Below, piece by piece: positions 8,307 through 17,991 of a stretch of DNA of 64,000 nt. The translations under genes and the position numbers were made by a program. The notes under the pieces are model-generated. The model was not told where the DNA came from, did no database searches, and was given only the letters and a program-made list of their open reading frames with translations. The DNA comes from Saprospiraceae bacterium UBA1994 (GTDB lineage Bacteria > Bacteroidota > Bacteroidia > Chitinophagales > Saprospiraceae). The DNA lies in contig DDCY01000007.1 of assembly GCA_002335865.1 (NCBI GenBank), positions 1 to 64,000 of the forward strand, read 5' to 3'. The first letter of the stretch is position 1, and each line of letters starts with the position of its first letter.

Positions 8307-9929
8307 ATGATCATCAAAGGCCAATTAGTTGACTTACATAGTCGATCTATATATCCAGTATCTGTGACCATATCAGAAGGAAAAATAGTATCTATAGAAC
8401 GGATAGATACTGCACCACAGCATTATATCATTCCTGGATTCGTAGATGCTCATATACATATAGAGAGTTCGATGCTGATACCATCACAGTTTGCAAGATT
8501 GGCAGTGATGCATGGTACTGTGGCAACCGTCTCCGACCCTCATGAGATAGCTAATGTATTGGGTATGCCAGGTGTAAATTTTATGATTGAAGATGCTGCT
8601 AAGACGCCACTTAAGTTCTTCTTTGGTGCGCCATCTTGTGTACCGCCTACTACTTTTGAGACTAGTGGAGCAATACTCGATGCTGATGATATTAAGACTC
8701 TATTAGCTAGAGATGACATTAAGTATCTCGCAGAGATGATGAACTATCCAGGCGTATTATACCAAGATGAAGAAGTAATGCAAAAACTCCAACACGCCAA
8801 AGACGCAGGTAAACCTATTGATGGACACGCTCCGGGGTTGCTAGGTGAGCAAGCTCATCAATATATCGATGCCGGGATTTCTACAGATCACGAATGCTAT
8901 ACATACGAAGAGGCAAAGCATAAGCTAGATCATGGTATGAAGATATTGATCAGAGAAGGTAGTGCTGCCAAAAACTATCTAGCCTTATCACCACTGTTTG
9001 ATTATAGACCTGACAGATTGATGTTTTGCTCCGATGACAAACATCCTGATGACCTTATTGAGGGTCATATCAATTTACTTGTACGTAGAGCTATCTCTGA
9101 CGGTTACGATCTATATGATGTATTGAGAGCTGCCTGTATAAATCCCATAGATCATTATGATCTGGGAGTTGGACAGTTGAGAGTCGGAGATGCGGCAGAT
9201 TTTGTAATCGTTGAAGATCTTAAAAATTTCAATGTGATATCAACATATATCAATGGAACACAAGTATCTGATTCTACTCATTGTCTCTTTTCAAAAGTAA
9301 CTGCAGTGCCTATCAATCAATTTAATTGTACAACCAAGCAAGCGAAAGATTTTGAAATACAGACCAATGCCAATCATGCAAGGGTAATCCATGCCTTAGA
9401 CGGTGAGATCATCACCAAAGAACTCATCACCCATATTACTACAGAAAAGGGTAGACTTTTAGCAGATACAAAGAGAGATATACTGACTATTACAGTTATA
9501 AATAGATATGAAGATGCACCACCTGTATCAGCATTAATTCATGGATTTGGTTTGTCACATGGAGCGATTGCAAGTTGCGTAGGTCATGATACTCACAACA
9601 TCATTGCAGTAGGCTGTGATACTAATAGTTTAGCCAAAGCAGTCAATATAATCATAGAGAATAGGGGTGGAATTTCAGCCGTAGGCAATGACCGCGAGAT
9701 ATTTTTGCCTTTGCCTTTTGCAGGTATTATGAGTGGCGATGAGGGTTCATTGGTAGGAAAGCAATACGCAGAATTGGATAGGTTTACCAAAGATGTATTA
9801 GGGAGTTGTTTGGGCGCTCCTTATATGACATTATCATTTATGGCTCTTTTAGTAATTCCTGATCTTAAATTAAGTGATAAAGGGCTTTTCAGTGGAAAGG
9901 AATTCAGGTTTGTCGATTCATTTATTTAA
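8307..9929 (+). CDS. ade: Adenine deaminase
   Basis: The amidohydrolase converts adenine to hypoxanthine and ammonia in purine salvage. Its 540 residues show the TIM-barrel metal motif PGFVDAHIHIESS (residues ~43-55), TVATVSDPHEIANV, then DGHAPGL and the CSDDKHPDDL metal-site Asp region. The C-terminal adenine-deaminase domain includes IAVGCDTNSLAKAVN and PLPFAGIMSG. Length and domain order match the bacterial Ade family. Monocistronic; long AT-rich gaps flank it. Confidence 0.93.
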   Translation: MIIKGQLVDLHSRSIYPVSVTISEGKIVSIERIDTAPQHYIIPGFVDAHIHIESSMLIPSQFARLAVMHGTVATVSDPHEIANVLGMPGVNFMIEDAAKTPLKFFFGAPSCVPPTTFETSGAILDADDIKTLLARDDIKYLAEMMNYPGVLYQDEEVMQKLQHAKDAGKPIDGHAPGLLGEQAHQYIDAGISTDHECYTYEEAKHKLDHGMKILIREGSAAKNYLALSPLFDYRPDRLMFCSDDKHPDDLIEGHINLLVRRAISDGYDLYDVLRAACINPIDHYDLGVGQLRVGDAADFVIVEDLKNFNVISTYINGTQVSDSTHCLFSKVTAVPINQFNCTTKQAKDFEIQTNANHARVIHALDGEIITKELITHITTEKGRLLADTKRDILTITVINRYEDAPPVSALIHGFGLSHGAIASCVGHDTHNIIAVGCDTNSLAKAVNIIIENRGGISAVGNDREIFLPLPFAGIMSGDEGSLVGKQYAELDRFTKDVLGSCLGAPYMTLSFMALLVIPDLKLSDKGLFSGKEFRFVDSFI

Positions 9930-10452
9930 CAATCAATATTAATGAGGCTTGTTACCGAGTTCTAAATCTTTTGATTGTTGATCCTTTTTTAATTGAGGTG
10001 ATACGAATTAAAAAAATGGGAGTGGTTATTCTCTTTTTCAACCTAGTATAAACTATTGCTAGGGATTAAGTCCAAATTTCAATCTATTTACCAGGCTTAA
10101 AGTATAAGAAACAAAAATGAACAAAGCACTCGCACATACTACAAGAGCTTTGTATTATTCTTTTCATTGATTACAGATTAGATTAGCTAGATTTTATTTC
10201 TGTAATCTAGTGTAGGAGTAAGTATCACAGATCTAAGGTAATAAAGTACTCTATCAACGAATCTATGAGGAGAAGGCTGACGATTTGTCACTAAATAAAC
10301 ACATTGCACTAGTGTTTTACGTATACTTTGTCAGTTTCCACCTTACATCTTGTCAGATATTCCCCATGGCACATATATTGAATAATAGATTATGTAATAC
10401 AATAAAAGTAATACGATAATTTGATTTACCAAAACAATAAATAACACATAAT
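9930..10452. other. Intergenic region upstream of dnaK
   Basis: No coding sequence is evident in 523 bp. The notable content is three (T/C)TTGTCA motifs at 10284-10290, 10327-10333 and 10349-10355, the first forming part of an inverted repeat TGAC-N5-GTCA (10278-10290). They precede a heat-shock gene and may be regulatory. No CIRCE element was seen. Confidence 0.45.
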
Positions 10453-12366
10453 ATGGGTAAAATAATCGGAATAGACTTAGGAACTACCAACTCTTGCGTT
10501 GCAGTAATGGAAGGTAACGAGCCTGTTGTGATCCCTAACGAAGAGGGTAAAAGAACGACTCCATCAGTAGTAGCATTCTTAGACAATGGAGAACGTAAAA
10601 TCGGAGACCCTGCAAAACGTCAGGCCATCACTAATCCAACACGTACAATCTCAAGTATAAAAAGATTTATGGGTAACAGGTTTTCAGAGGTTGGAACTGA
10701 AGTAGGTCGTGTACCTTACAAAGCTATTAAAGGAGATAACGATACTGTGAGAATAGAAATCGATGGTCGAAAATATACTCCACAGGAGATATCTGCTATG
10801 GTACTCCAAAAGATGAAAAAGACAGCTGAAGACTTTCTAGGTACTGAAGTAACTGAAGCTGTAGTAACTGTGCCTGCGTACTTCAATGATAGTCAGCGTC
10901 AAGCGACTAAAGAAGCGGGCGAAATTGCGGGACTAAAGATTAGCCGTATTGTAAACGAACCTACTGCAGCTGCACTCGCATACGGACTTGATAAGAAAGG
11001 ATTGGATCAAACGATTGCAGTATTTGACCTTGGTGGAGGTACTTTCGATATATCTATACTAGAGTTAGGAGACGGTGTTTTCGAGGTAAAGTCTACTAAC
11101 GGAGATACGCACTTGGGTGGAGATGATTTTGATCAAGTATTGATTGACTTTTTAGCGGAAACATTCCAAGCTCAAGAGAATATGGATCTACGAAAGGACC
11201 CTATGGCGTTACAGAGACTTAAGGATGCTGCTGAGAAAGCTAAAATAGAATTATCATCTTCTACAGAAACTGAGGTAAATTTACCATATGTAACTGCTGT
11301 AGATGGTGTGCCTAAGCACCTTGTAGTGAAAATATCTAGAGCTAAATTTGAGTCGTTAGCGGCTGAATTAGTAGAGAGATCTCTCACGCCATGCGCAGAA
11401 GCGTTAAAAGACGCGGGACTTGACAAATCTGAAATCGATGAAATTATTCTAGTCGGAGGATCTACTCGAATCCCTAAGATTCAAGAAGTGGTAGAAAAGT
11501 TTTTCGGTAAGAAGGCTAATAAGTCAGTAAATCCTGATGAAGTAGTAGCACTTGGTGCTGCGATCCAAGGTGGTGTATTAAGTGGTGATGTACAAGATGT
11601 ACTTCTACTGGATGTAACACCACTATCACTAGGTATTGAGGTAATGGGTGGAGTTTATGATGTTGTAATAGAAGCTAACTCTACAATACCTACTAACAAG
11701 CAGAAGACATACTCTACAGCCGCAGACAATCAACCAAGTGTAGAGATACACGTTCTACAAGGTGAGCGTCCAATGGCTAAGGATAATAGACCTATCGGAA
11801 AGTTCGTTTTAAGTGATATACCTCCAGCGCCGAGAGGTACTCCTCAGATCGAAGTAACATTCGATATTGATGCTAACGGTATCTTAAGCGTATCTGCAAA
11901 AGATAAGGGGACTAACAAGGAACAATCTATACGTATAGAGGCATCAACAGGTCTTTCTGAAGAAGAGATCGCAAGAATGAAAGCAGAAGCAGAAGCTAAT
12001 GCTGATTCTGATAAATTGGCTAAAGAAAGAGTAGAGAAACTTAATGCGGCAGATTCATTAGTATTCCAAACTGAGAAGCAAATCGTTGAATACGGTGATA
12101 AGATTCCAGCAGAGAAAAAGGAAGCTATTGAAAAAGCAGTTGTGGATCTTAAAGAAGCACATAAAACTGAAGACATGTCTGCAATAGATACTCATACAGA
12201 GACTCTAAACACAGCATGGCAAGCAGCAAGTCAAGATATCTACGCGGCAACCCAAGAGGCTGGGGGTGCAGAAGGAGCTGAATCAGATACAGGCGCGAAT
12301 GCAGGTAGCAGCGAAGATGAAGATGTACAAGATGTTGAATTTGAAGAAGTAGACGAGAAAGGGTAG
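10453..12366 (+). CDS. dnaK: Molecular chaperone DnaK (Hsp70)
   Basis: The protein is 637 residues, full length. It has the nucleotide-binding signatures GIDLGTTNSCVAVMEG (residue ~5), the VFDLGGGTFDISILE phosphate motif (~193) and ILVGGSTRIPKIQEVV (~333). The substrate-binding domain contains DVTPLSLGIEVMGG and GIPPAPRG-like IPPAPRGTPQIEV. The acidic C-terminus ends in DVEFEEVDEKG. DnaK folds nascent and heat-damaged proteins with DnaJ and GrpE; neither partner gene is adjacent here. A textbook rho-independent terminator follows. Confidence 0.98.
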   Translation: MGKIIGIDLGTTNSCVAVMEGNEPVVIPNEEGKRTTPSVVAFLDNGERKIGDPAKRQAITNPTRTISSIKRFMGNRFSEVGTEVGRVPYKAIKGDNDTVRIEIDGRKYTPQEISAMVLQKMKKTAEDFLGTEVTEAVVTVPAYFNDSQRQATKEAGEIAGLKISRIVNEPTAAALAYGLDKKGLDQTIAVFDLGGGTFDISILELGDGVFEVKSTNGDTHLGGDDFDQVLIDFLAETFQAQENMDLRKDPMALQRLKDAAEKAKIELSSSTETEVNLPYVTAVDGVPKHLVVKISRAKFESLAAELVERSLTPCAEALKDAGLDKSEIDEIILVGGSTRIPKIQEVVEKFFGKKANKSVNPDEVVALGAAIQGGVLSGDVQDVLLLDVTPLSLGIEVMGGVYDVVIEANSTIPTNKQKTYSTAADNQPSVEIHVLQGERPMAKDNRPIGKFVLSDIPPAPRGTPQIEVTFDIDANGILSVSAKDKGTNKEQSIRIEASTGLSEEEIARMKAEAEANADSDKLAKERVEKLNAADSLVFQTEKQIVEYGDKIPAEKKEAIEKAVVDLKEAHKTEDMSAIDTHTETLNTAWQAASQDIYAATQEAGGAEGAESDTGANAGSSEDEDVQDVEFEEVDEKG

Positions 12367-12393
12367 TACTCATTTGAATCTTAGAGAATAGCG

Positions 12394-12425
12394 AAAGCCG
12401 AATCCGTATGGGGTTCGGCTTTTTT
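12394..12425 (+). terminator. Rho-independent terminator of dnaK
   Basis: A 12-bp stem (12394-12405 with 12411-12422, containing AAGCCGAA/TTCGGCTT) closes a 5-base loop and runs into a T tract. It sits 28 bp after the dnaK stop. Confidence 0.9.
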
Positions 12426-12663
12426 ATTGGATAATTGCAAATATTGTAGTAAAGAAATTATCCTAAAATATCAATCCAATACTAAATCAAAATTGAGACA
12501 GAAAATTGAAAAGACTTCAAAAAATAGATATACTAAACGTAATCAAACTTTGATCAACATAAAAATACAAGACTCTTCAATACCTATAGGGTAAAATCTT
12601 ATCACAAACAACATTAAATATTCAAATCGAAATGTTCCTGTTTAAAAGATTTTTCTGCCAATT

Positions 12664-13827
12664 TTACATTTTATCCAAAGCTTGCTCTAGATCTTCAATC
12701 AAGTAATCTGCATCTTCTAACCCAATATATAATCTAACATATGTCCAAGGAATAGGAGAGTCTGGAATACCAGGCATATCATGAAATATAATACTTGGAA
12801 TCATTAGAGATTCGTAACCGCCCCAAGATACTGCCATCAAAAAATTATTGATTGCGTCTATAAAACGTAATACGGCTGGTTTGTCTTGCACCTCGAGTAC
12901 GATAGTAATCAATCCGCCACAGCCAGTCATTTGTGTCTTAGCTAATTCGTATTGTGAGAAATCTGGATCTAAAGGAAATATTACTTTTTCAATTTTATCA
13001 TGAGACTTAAGAAAGCTTACAACTTTGTGTGCAGTCTCATCTGATCGATTCATTCTTAGTTCTAAAGTACGTAGACCTCTGATGACTAGATTGGCGTCAT
13101 GCGGAGAGATGTTAATTCCAAGCGTCATATACTCATTGACGAATATTTGATTGATAATCTCCTTACTACTCGCTATTACTCCTACGACAACATCACTATG
13201 ACCATTTAGGTACTTGGTAGCAGAGTGAACTACAATATCAATTCCCATTTCTATAGGGCGTTGAAAGATAGGCGAGCAATGACTGTTATCAATAATACTG
13301 ATCAATCCATTGTCCTTTGCCAATGCTGAACAAGCTCTTAAATCAGAAATTTCGAAGGTCAATGAATTAGGGCATTCAAGATACAACACACTAGTATTTG
13401 GTTGTATAGCTGCTCTCATTTCAACTACTGATGTAGCATCTACATAGGTAACTTCTACACCAAATTTAGAAAGTAGATTACTCAACAATTTATACGTCCA
13501 GCTATAAGGTTTATTGACACAGATCACATGATCGCCAGCTTTCACTTGACTCATAACAGATGCTGCGATGGCAGCCGCTCCTGAGCTAGTGACAAGAGCA
13601 TCTTCAGCTGACTCGAGAGCTGCCATTTTCTTTCTTAAGATTTCTACTGTAGGATTATTTCCTCTTGTATAAATATGATGACTCAACTCGTCACCTACAG
13701 CATCTCTAAATTCTTGGACAGTATCAAAAACAAAATTAGAAGATTGTATAACTGGAGGTGAAACAGCATTAAAATATTGCTTTCTATTTTCTCCAAAGTG
13801 AGTGAGTACGTCGGTAAGGTTTATCAT
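12664..13827 (-). CDS. Cys/Met-metabolism PLP enzyme, cystathionine beta-lyase type
   Basis: The 387-residue fold-type-I PLP enzyme is of the trans-sulfuration family. The PLP lysine is in HSATKYLNGHSDVVVG (residues ~205-220). The cofactor-binding elements SSGAAAIAA and ECPNSLTFEISD are also present. Family members split cystathionine or make it from activated homoserine. The closest type by appearance is cystathionine beta-lyase (MetC), which gives homocysteine for methionine synthesis, but cystathionine gamma-synthase/lyase cannot be excluded. Starts at ATG 13827 and lies 107 bp downstream of tyrS on the same strand. Confidence 0.82.
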   Translation of the reverse strand: MINLTDVLTHFGENRKQYFNAVSPPVIQSSNFVFDTVQEFRDAVGDELSHHIYTRGNNPTVEILRKKMAALESAEDALVTSSGAAAIAASVMSQVKAGDHVICVNKPYSWTYKLLSNLLSKFGVEVTYVDATSVVEMRAAIQPNTSVLYLECPNSLTFEISDLRACSALAKDNGLISIIDNSHCSPIFQRPIEMGIDIVVHSATKYLNGHSDVVVGVIASSKEIINQIFVNEYMTLGINISPHDANLVIRGLRTLELRMNRSDETAHKVVSFLKSHDKIEKVIFPLDPDFSQYELAKTQMTGCGGLITIVLEVQDKPAVLRFIDAINNFLMAVSWGGYESLMIPSIIFHDMPGIPDSPIPWTYVRLYIGLEDADYLIEDLEQALDKM

Positions 13828-13933
13828 TTCGATTATGTGTGATTAAGAATATATGATAATGCGATACAGTAATTAATTATACCGATCGCATGATCACATT
13901 ATCATTGATTCTCACAATCGTTCGTATTTTCTC

Positions 13934-15205
13934 TTAAACAAAAATTAGCATAAACTTATTCTTTTTTCCATTCTCAAGCATGATATATTTATCATGAATA
14001 AGATCCGTAAAAGTTAACATATGTTCGTCACTTGTAATCTTTACTTTGTTGATTGAGATAGCATTGTTTTTTACGGCTCTCTTGGCTTCAGATCTGGACT
14101 TAAGTACTTCTGTTCGATTAGATAGTAAATCAGTTATTTTGATACCATTAGAAAGATCAGATTTCGAAATACAATAAGATTTAATTTCTTTAGAGATAGT
14201 CTCTAAGTCCGATTCAGCTAATCCTTTTAATGAATCTTCAGTAGCTGTTCGTCCAAAAAGTATTTCAGATACGTTCATCACAGATTCGTATGCTTGATCT
14301 GAATGTACTCTTCTTGTGAGCTCTTCTGCTAATATCTCTTTTAGTTTACGTGGATTATCTGCATGTTCAACTTCCAAAGATTCTACATCAGATTGAGTCT
14401 TTAAAGTGAAGTATCTGATAAATGTAGGAATATCTGCATCGTCTGCATTAATCCAAAATTGGTAAAACTTGTATGGTGTTGTCATCTTAGGATCCAACCA
14501 TAAGTTACCTTCTTCTGATTTACCAAATTTCTTGCCATCTGACTTTGTCAATAGTGGTGTAGTCACAGCATAAGCCTTTCCAGATACATTTCTTCGGATA
14601 AATTCTGTTCCAGAAGTGATATTTCCCCATTGATCAGATCCTCCCATTTGTATGCGGCAGTTCTGATCAGTATATAATTTCTGGAAATCATAGGCTTGCA
14701 TGAGTTGGTAACTAAACTCTGTAAACGACAATCCAGATTCTAGTCTGTTTTTTACACTATCCTTACTCATCATGTAACTGACAGTGAGCGTCTTTCCTAC
14801 ATCTCTAAGAAAATTCAAAACATTCATCTCTTTATAGAAATCAAGGTTGTTGACTACGATAGCCGCATTTTCACCTTCGAAACTTAGAAACTTCTTCGCT
14901 TGATCTAATTGAAAATTAAGATTACTATCTAACTCCTCAAATGATTTAAGCTGACGTTCCTTGTCTTTTCCAGAAGGGTCACCGATACGACCAGTAGCGC
15001 CACCCATAAGGATAATAGGCGTATGACCACTCAATTGAAATAAACGTAATATCATCAATTGCACATAGTTACCTATGGTCATACTGGGTGCTGTAGGATC
15101 AAAACCGATATAACCTTTAGTGGGCCCTTCGTTCAAAAATGCTTCTGCTCCTGGTGTACTATCCTGTAGCATTCCTCTCCAGCTTAGTTCTTTTATAAAA
15201 TTCAT
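13934..15205 (-). CDS. tyrS: Tyrosyl-tRNA synthetase
   Basis: The 423-residue class I synthetase charges tRNA-Tyr. It shows YIGFDPTAPS, the tyrosine-pocket motif SYQLMQAYDF, QMGGSDQWGNI, and the KMSKS-equivalent KFGKS (residues ~230). A C-terminal S4-like RNA-binding domain follows (SRSEAKRAVKNNAISIN). Oddly, the HIGH-equivalent segment reads MTIGN, so Thr takes the place of the first His. Starts at ATG 15205, with a -7 box about 27 bp upstream. Confidence 0.95.
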   Translation of the reverse strand: MNFIKELSWRGMLQDSTPGAEAFLNEGPTKGYIGFDPTAPSMTIGNYVQLMILRLFQLSGHTPIILMGGATGRIGDPSGKDKERQLKSFEELDSNLNFQLDQAKKFLSFEGENAAIVVNNLDFYKEMNVLNFLRDVGKTLTVSYMMSKDSVKNRLESGLSFTEFSYQLMQAYDFQKLYTDQNCRIQMGGSDQWGNITSGTEFIRRNVSGKAYAVTTPLLTKSDGKKFGKSEEGNLWLDPKMTTPYKFYQFWINADDADIPTFIRYFTLKTQSDVESLEVEHADNPRKLKEILAEELTRRVHSDQAYESVMNVSEILFGRTATEDSLKGLAESDLETISKEIKSYCISKSDLSNGIKITDLLSNRTEVLKSRSEAKRAVKNNAISINKVKITSDEHMLTFTDLIHDKYIMLENGKKNKFMLIFV

Positions 15206-15231
15206 AAAGTTATGTTCAGTGTATTGATCTG

Positions 15232-15239
15232 CAAAAGTA
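15232..15239 (-). promoter_or_regulatory. Putative -7 box of tyrS
   Basis: The minus strand reads TACTTTTG, an exact TANNTTTG match, 27 bp before the tyrS start codon. The position fits a short leader. Confidence 0.5.
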
Positions 15240-15400
15240 TGAATTTAGACACTTATATACTTAATAGAATGGATAACTATATATTTACTTGCTACGTTAT
15301 TAAATTACTACTTTTGATTGGCTTATAGAATAACGATTGTTCATCTAGAATTTAATATTAGAGTCAATAGTCATTAAACATTTATATAGAACTCAATATA

Positions 15401-16705
15401 CTGAATTTACCATATTTCATAGCGCGAAGACTAGCTTTTTCAAAGGAGCCATCATTTACTAGGGTCATAGTAAGGATAGCTATTGTGGCAATAGCTATAA
15501 GTCTTGCTGTAATGATAATCACCACAGCAATGATCACTGGATTCAAGAAAGAGATTACGAATAAGATCTTTGGCTTCTGGGGACATATCCATATTACAGA
15601 TTCTAGTAATAGCACTAATTTTGATCAGAGACCTATAGATCGAAACGATGAGTACTACCATACTTTACAAGATATAGAGACTATAGAATATCAAAGTCCT
15701 GACAATGTGATGGGCCAAGAAGTTGAAGATCACTATACTACGGAAATGACCTCTGGCGGAGTGAAATATGTCCAGGTATATGCTATGATACCAGGTATCA
15801 TTACTGCTAAGGCTAGAAATTTCGAAGGCATTATGTTCAAAGGGGTAGGCGATGATTACCATTGGGAGGTGATGAAAGACTTCTTAGTAGATGGTAGAGT
15901 AATAGATACCCAATCTGATTCTGTATCAAACGATATTATGATCTCCAAGGTAACTAGTAAGCGGCTAAAAATGAATGTTGGAGACCTTATGATTGTCAGC
16001 TTTTTTAAAGATAGAAAACAGTTACGGAAACGGATGGAAGTAGTCGGCATTTATAATTCTGGATTGGACGAATACGATCGTAAGTTCGCTATGACTGACA
16101 TCCGTAAGCTACAAGATGTTATGGGCTGGCAGTCAAACCAAGTGGGAGGGATAGAGGTATTTGTAGATAATCTAGAAGACTTAGATTTAGTTTCGGACTA
16201 TATCTATTACGATCATCTACCACCTAGTATATATTCACAGACAATCAGAGAGAAATTTTCAAGTATATTTGATTGGCTCGAGCTTCAGGATATCAATGAG
16301 CTAGTCATACTAGGTCTGATGATAATAGTAGCTATTATCAATATGATCACCGCGTTACTCATTCTTATTCTTGACCGTACCAAAATGATAGGGACGCTCA
16401 AGGCTTTGGGTGCTAGCAATTGGGCAGTGCGGAAGATATTCCTTTATTACGCGGCCTATATCGTCCTATGGGGAATACTTTTAGGAAATGTATTAGGCTT
16501 GTCTATATGTTGGTTACAAAAAAAGTTTGGAATCATCGAATTGGATGAAGCAAGTTACTATATCTCTGTAGCTCCGATCGACGTGCAGGGGAGTAATCTA
16601 CTTCTGATTAATGTAGCTTGCTTTGTAATAACTCTCATTTTCTTAGTACTACCTACATATCTTGTAACTAGGATCACTCCAATAAAAGCACTTAGGTTTG
16701 GCTAA
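15401..16705 (+). CDS. LolC/LolE-like ABC transporter permease (FtsX family), apparent non-ATG start
   Basis: A permease of the lipoprotein-release/MacB type: one N-terminal membrane helix, a periplasmic domain (residues ~60-270) and three C-terminal helices, with the FtsX-domain signature TKMIGTLKALGASNWAVRKIF. The first in-frame GTG (15485) would begin inside the first helix. The frame stays open to a TAG at 15368, and the upstream codons encode NLPYFIARRLAFS followed by a VRIAIVAIAISLAVMII helix, the typical start of this family. The best fit is CTG at 15401 (MNLPYFIA), giving 435 residues. ATA at 15398 or ATT at 15380 are alternatives. The ATPase partner is not adjacent. The 3' end overlaps the next gene by 8 bp. 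Confidence 0.8.
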   Translation: MNLPYFIARRLAFSKEPSFTRVIVRIAIVAIAISLAVMIITTAMITGFKKEITNKIFGFWGHIHITDSSNSTNFDQRPIDRNDEYYHTLQDIETIEYQSPDNVMGQEVEDHYTTEMTSGGVKYVQVYAMIPGIITAKARNFEGIMFKGVGDDYHWEVMKDFLVDGRVIDTQSDSVSNDIMISKVTSKRLKMNVGDLMIVSFFKDRKQLRKRMEVVGIYNSGLDEYDRKFAMTDIRKLQDVMGWQSNQVGGIEVFVDNLEDLDLVSDYIYYDHLPPSIYSQTIREKFSSIFDWLELQDINELVILGLMIIVAIINMITALLILILDRTKMIGTLKALGASNWAVRKIFLYYAAYIVLWGILLGNVLGLSICWLQKKFGIIELDEASYYISVAPIDVQGSNLLLINVACFVITLIFLVLPTYLVTRITPIKALRFG

Positions 16706-17405
16706 TCTGTTATTCAAAACTGGATCAACTGTTTTACGTCTTTCTAGTTGGATCACGTCTATTCCCAAACTTAGTTATAGGTTGCTCAGGCACATGAGTT
16801 ATTTCATTCCAGTAATTTCTTATCAGCTGCCTTGTAGACCAAAAAGCTTATTATTAGCCATAGGCGAAACAATGATGTATTTACTCGAAATCTTAGGTAT
16901 CACTACTATGTATGATGCCATATCGGAATGGATCAAACCTACAACAAGACCTCTCTCGGATGCTGAAATATCACTATCTAAAACATACTTTAAAGATACA
17001 ATCAACTACGATCTAGTAAGAATACATCCATCCGCCCATATAATTGCTAATAAATCCATATTGGCCTATGTTTCGTTTAATACTATTAATCATTGGCGAC
17101 CCATCCCAAAAGATGTATTCATTCATGAAATGATGCATATCTGGCAATATCAAAACTTGGGGGCAGTATACGCTATTAAAGCTTTACATGCCCAGTCTAA
17201 AGGTAACGCATACGATTATGATGGCTTCGAAGGATTATATTACGCTATGCTTCAAGGTAGGGATCTACTATCATATAACTTCGAACAACAAGCAGAAATT
17301 ATACAAGACTATTATAAACTTCATGAGTTGAATGCACTCAACCCATTGGCGCGAAGTGTCTACAGTCATTTTACTAATCAGGTATTAAACATATCTAATA
17401 TCTAG
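16698..17405 (+). CDS. HExxH protein, putative membrane-associated zinc metallopeptidase
   Basis: The 235-residue protein contains HEMMHIWQYQ (residues 143-152), a zincin HExxH motif. A downstream NFEQQAEIIQDYY could supply the third, glutamate, ligand. The layout resembles small gluzincin-like domains of the DUF4157 kind; no substrate can be named. The N-terminal 70 residues are hydrophobic and may associate with the membrane. The start is TTG 16698, overlapping the permease stop by 8 bp, which suggests coupled translation. ATG 16794 is the alternative and would drop 32 residues. The overlap suggests that its job is linked to the envelope permease, but that is inference. Confidence 0.6.
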   Translation: MANLLFKTGSTVLRLSSWITSIPKLSYRLLRHMSYFIPVISYQLPCRPKSLLLAIGETMMYLLEILGITTMYDAISEWIKPTTRPLSDAEISLSKTYFKDTINYDLVRIHPSAHIIANKSILAYVSFNTINHWRPIPKDVFIHEMMHIWQYQNLGAVYAIKALHAQSKGNAYDYDGFEGLYYAMLQGRDLLSYNFEQQAEIIQDYYKLHELNALNPLARSVYSHFTNQVLNISNI

Positions 17406-17433
17406 GTATTTTATAAAATTAAGGTAAACTTAA

Positions 17434-17991
17434 TTAATAGTATATTTCCCTGATCACCTCAATTGATTTCTCAGCCATAATTACTTGGCCACTAGCATTA
17501 GGATGGATGCCATCTTCCAAGAAATGATTGCGTTGCAGTCCATAACTAAAATCGATACTAGCACATTGATCAATTTGAATAAATTCCTTTAATCGAGCTT
17601 GAAGACCTTTTAGTCTTAATACAAATTCATCTACATTAATCTCATATAAATTGGCATCGCTACTAGGATAATAGGTACTAGGCACTCCTATAATATATTG
17701 AATACCCAAGTGCCTAGCCTGTCGAGTCATCGTTTTGATATTACTGATAATAAGGCTATCGGACAATCCAAAGCTTAAATCATTAGTACCACCCATAATG
17801 AATACATATTTAGGCTGTTCGCTTCTTAGCATATAATCAAATCTACCTACCATACCTCCAGTAGTATCACCTGATACGCCATGATTGCTCACTTCTATAT
17901 CGAGCCTACTGGCCAATAAACTAGTCCAGCGGAGCTTAGAATCTAATCCATGTCCGTTGGTTATACTGTCACCCATGCACGATAGTTTCAT
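17434..17991 (-). CDS. SGNH/GDSL-family hydrolase
   Basis: The protein has 185 residues from ATG 17991 (MKLSCMGDSITNG). The four SGNH blocks are visible: GDSIT (Ser nucleophile, residue ~8), the block II Gly in VSGDTTGG, GGTNDLSFG (block III Asn), and DGIHPNASG (catalytic Asp and His). Enzymes of this type are esterases, acyl-protein thioesterases or lysophospholipases; the substrate is not predictable here. There is no signal peptide in the preferred start. It converges on the HExxH gene. Confidence 0.8.
   Translation of the reverse strand: MKLSCMGDSITNGHGLDSKLRWTSLLASRLDIEVSNHGVSGDTTGGMVGRFDYMLRSEQPKYVFIMGGTNDLSFGLSDSLIISNIKTMTRQARHLGIQYIIGVPSTYYPSSDANLYEINVDEFVLRLKGLQARLKEFIQIDQCASIDFSYGLQRNHFLEDGIHPNASGQVIMAEKSIEVIREIYY

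Noticed and set aside
10353..10586. Minus-strand frame opposite the start of dnaK
   Set aside because: It overlaps the coding sequence of dnaK and has no family features; it is a shadow of the real gene.
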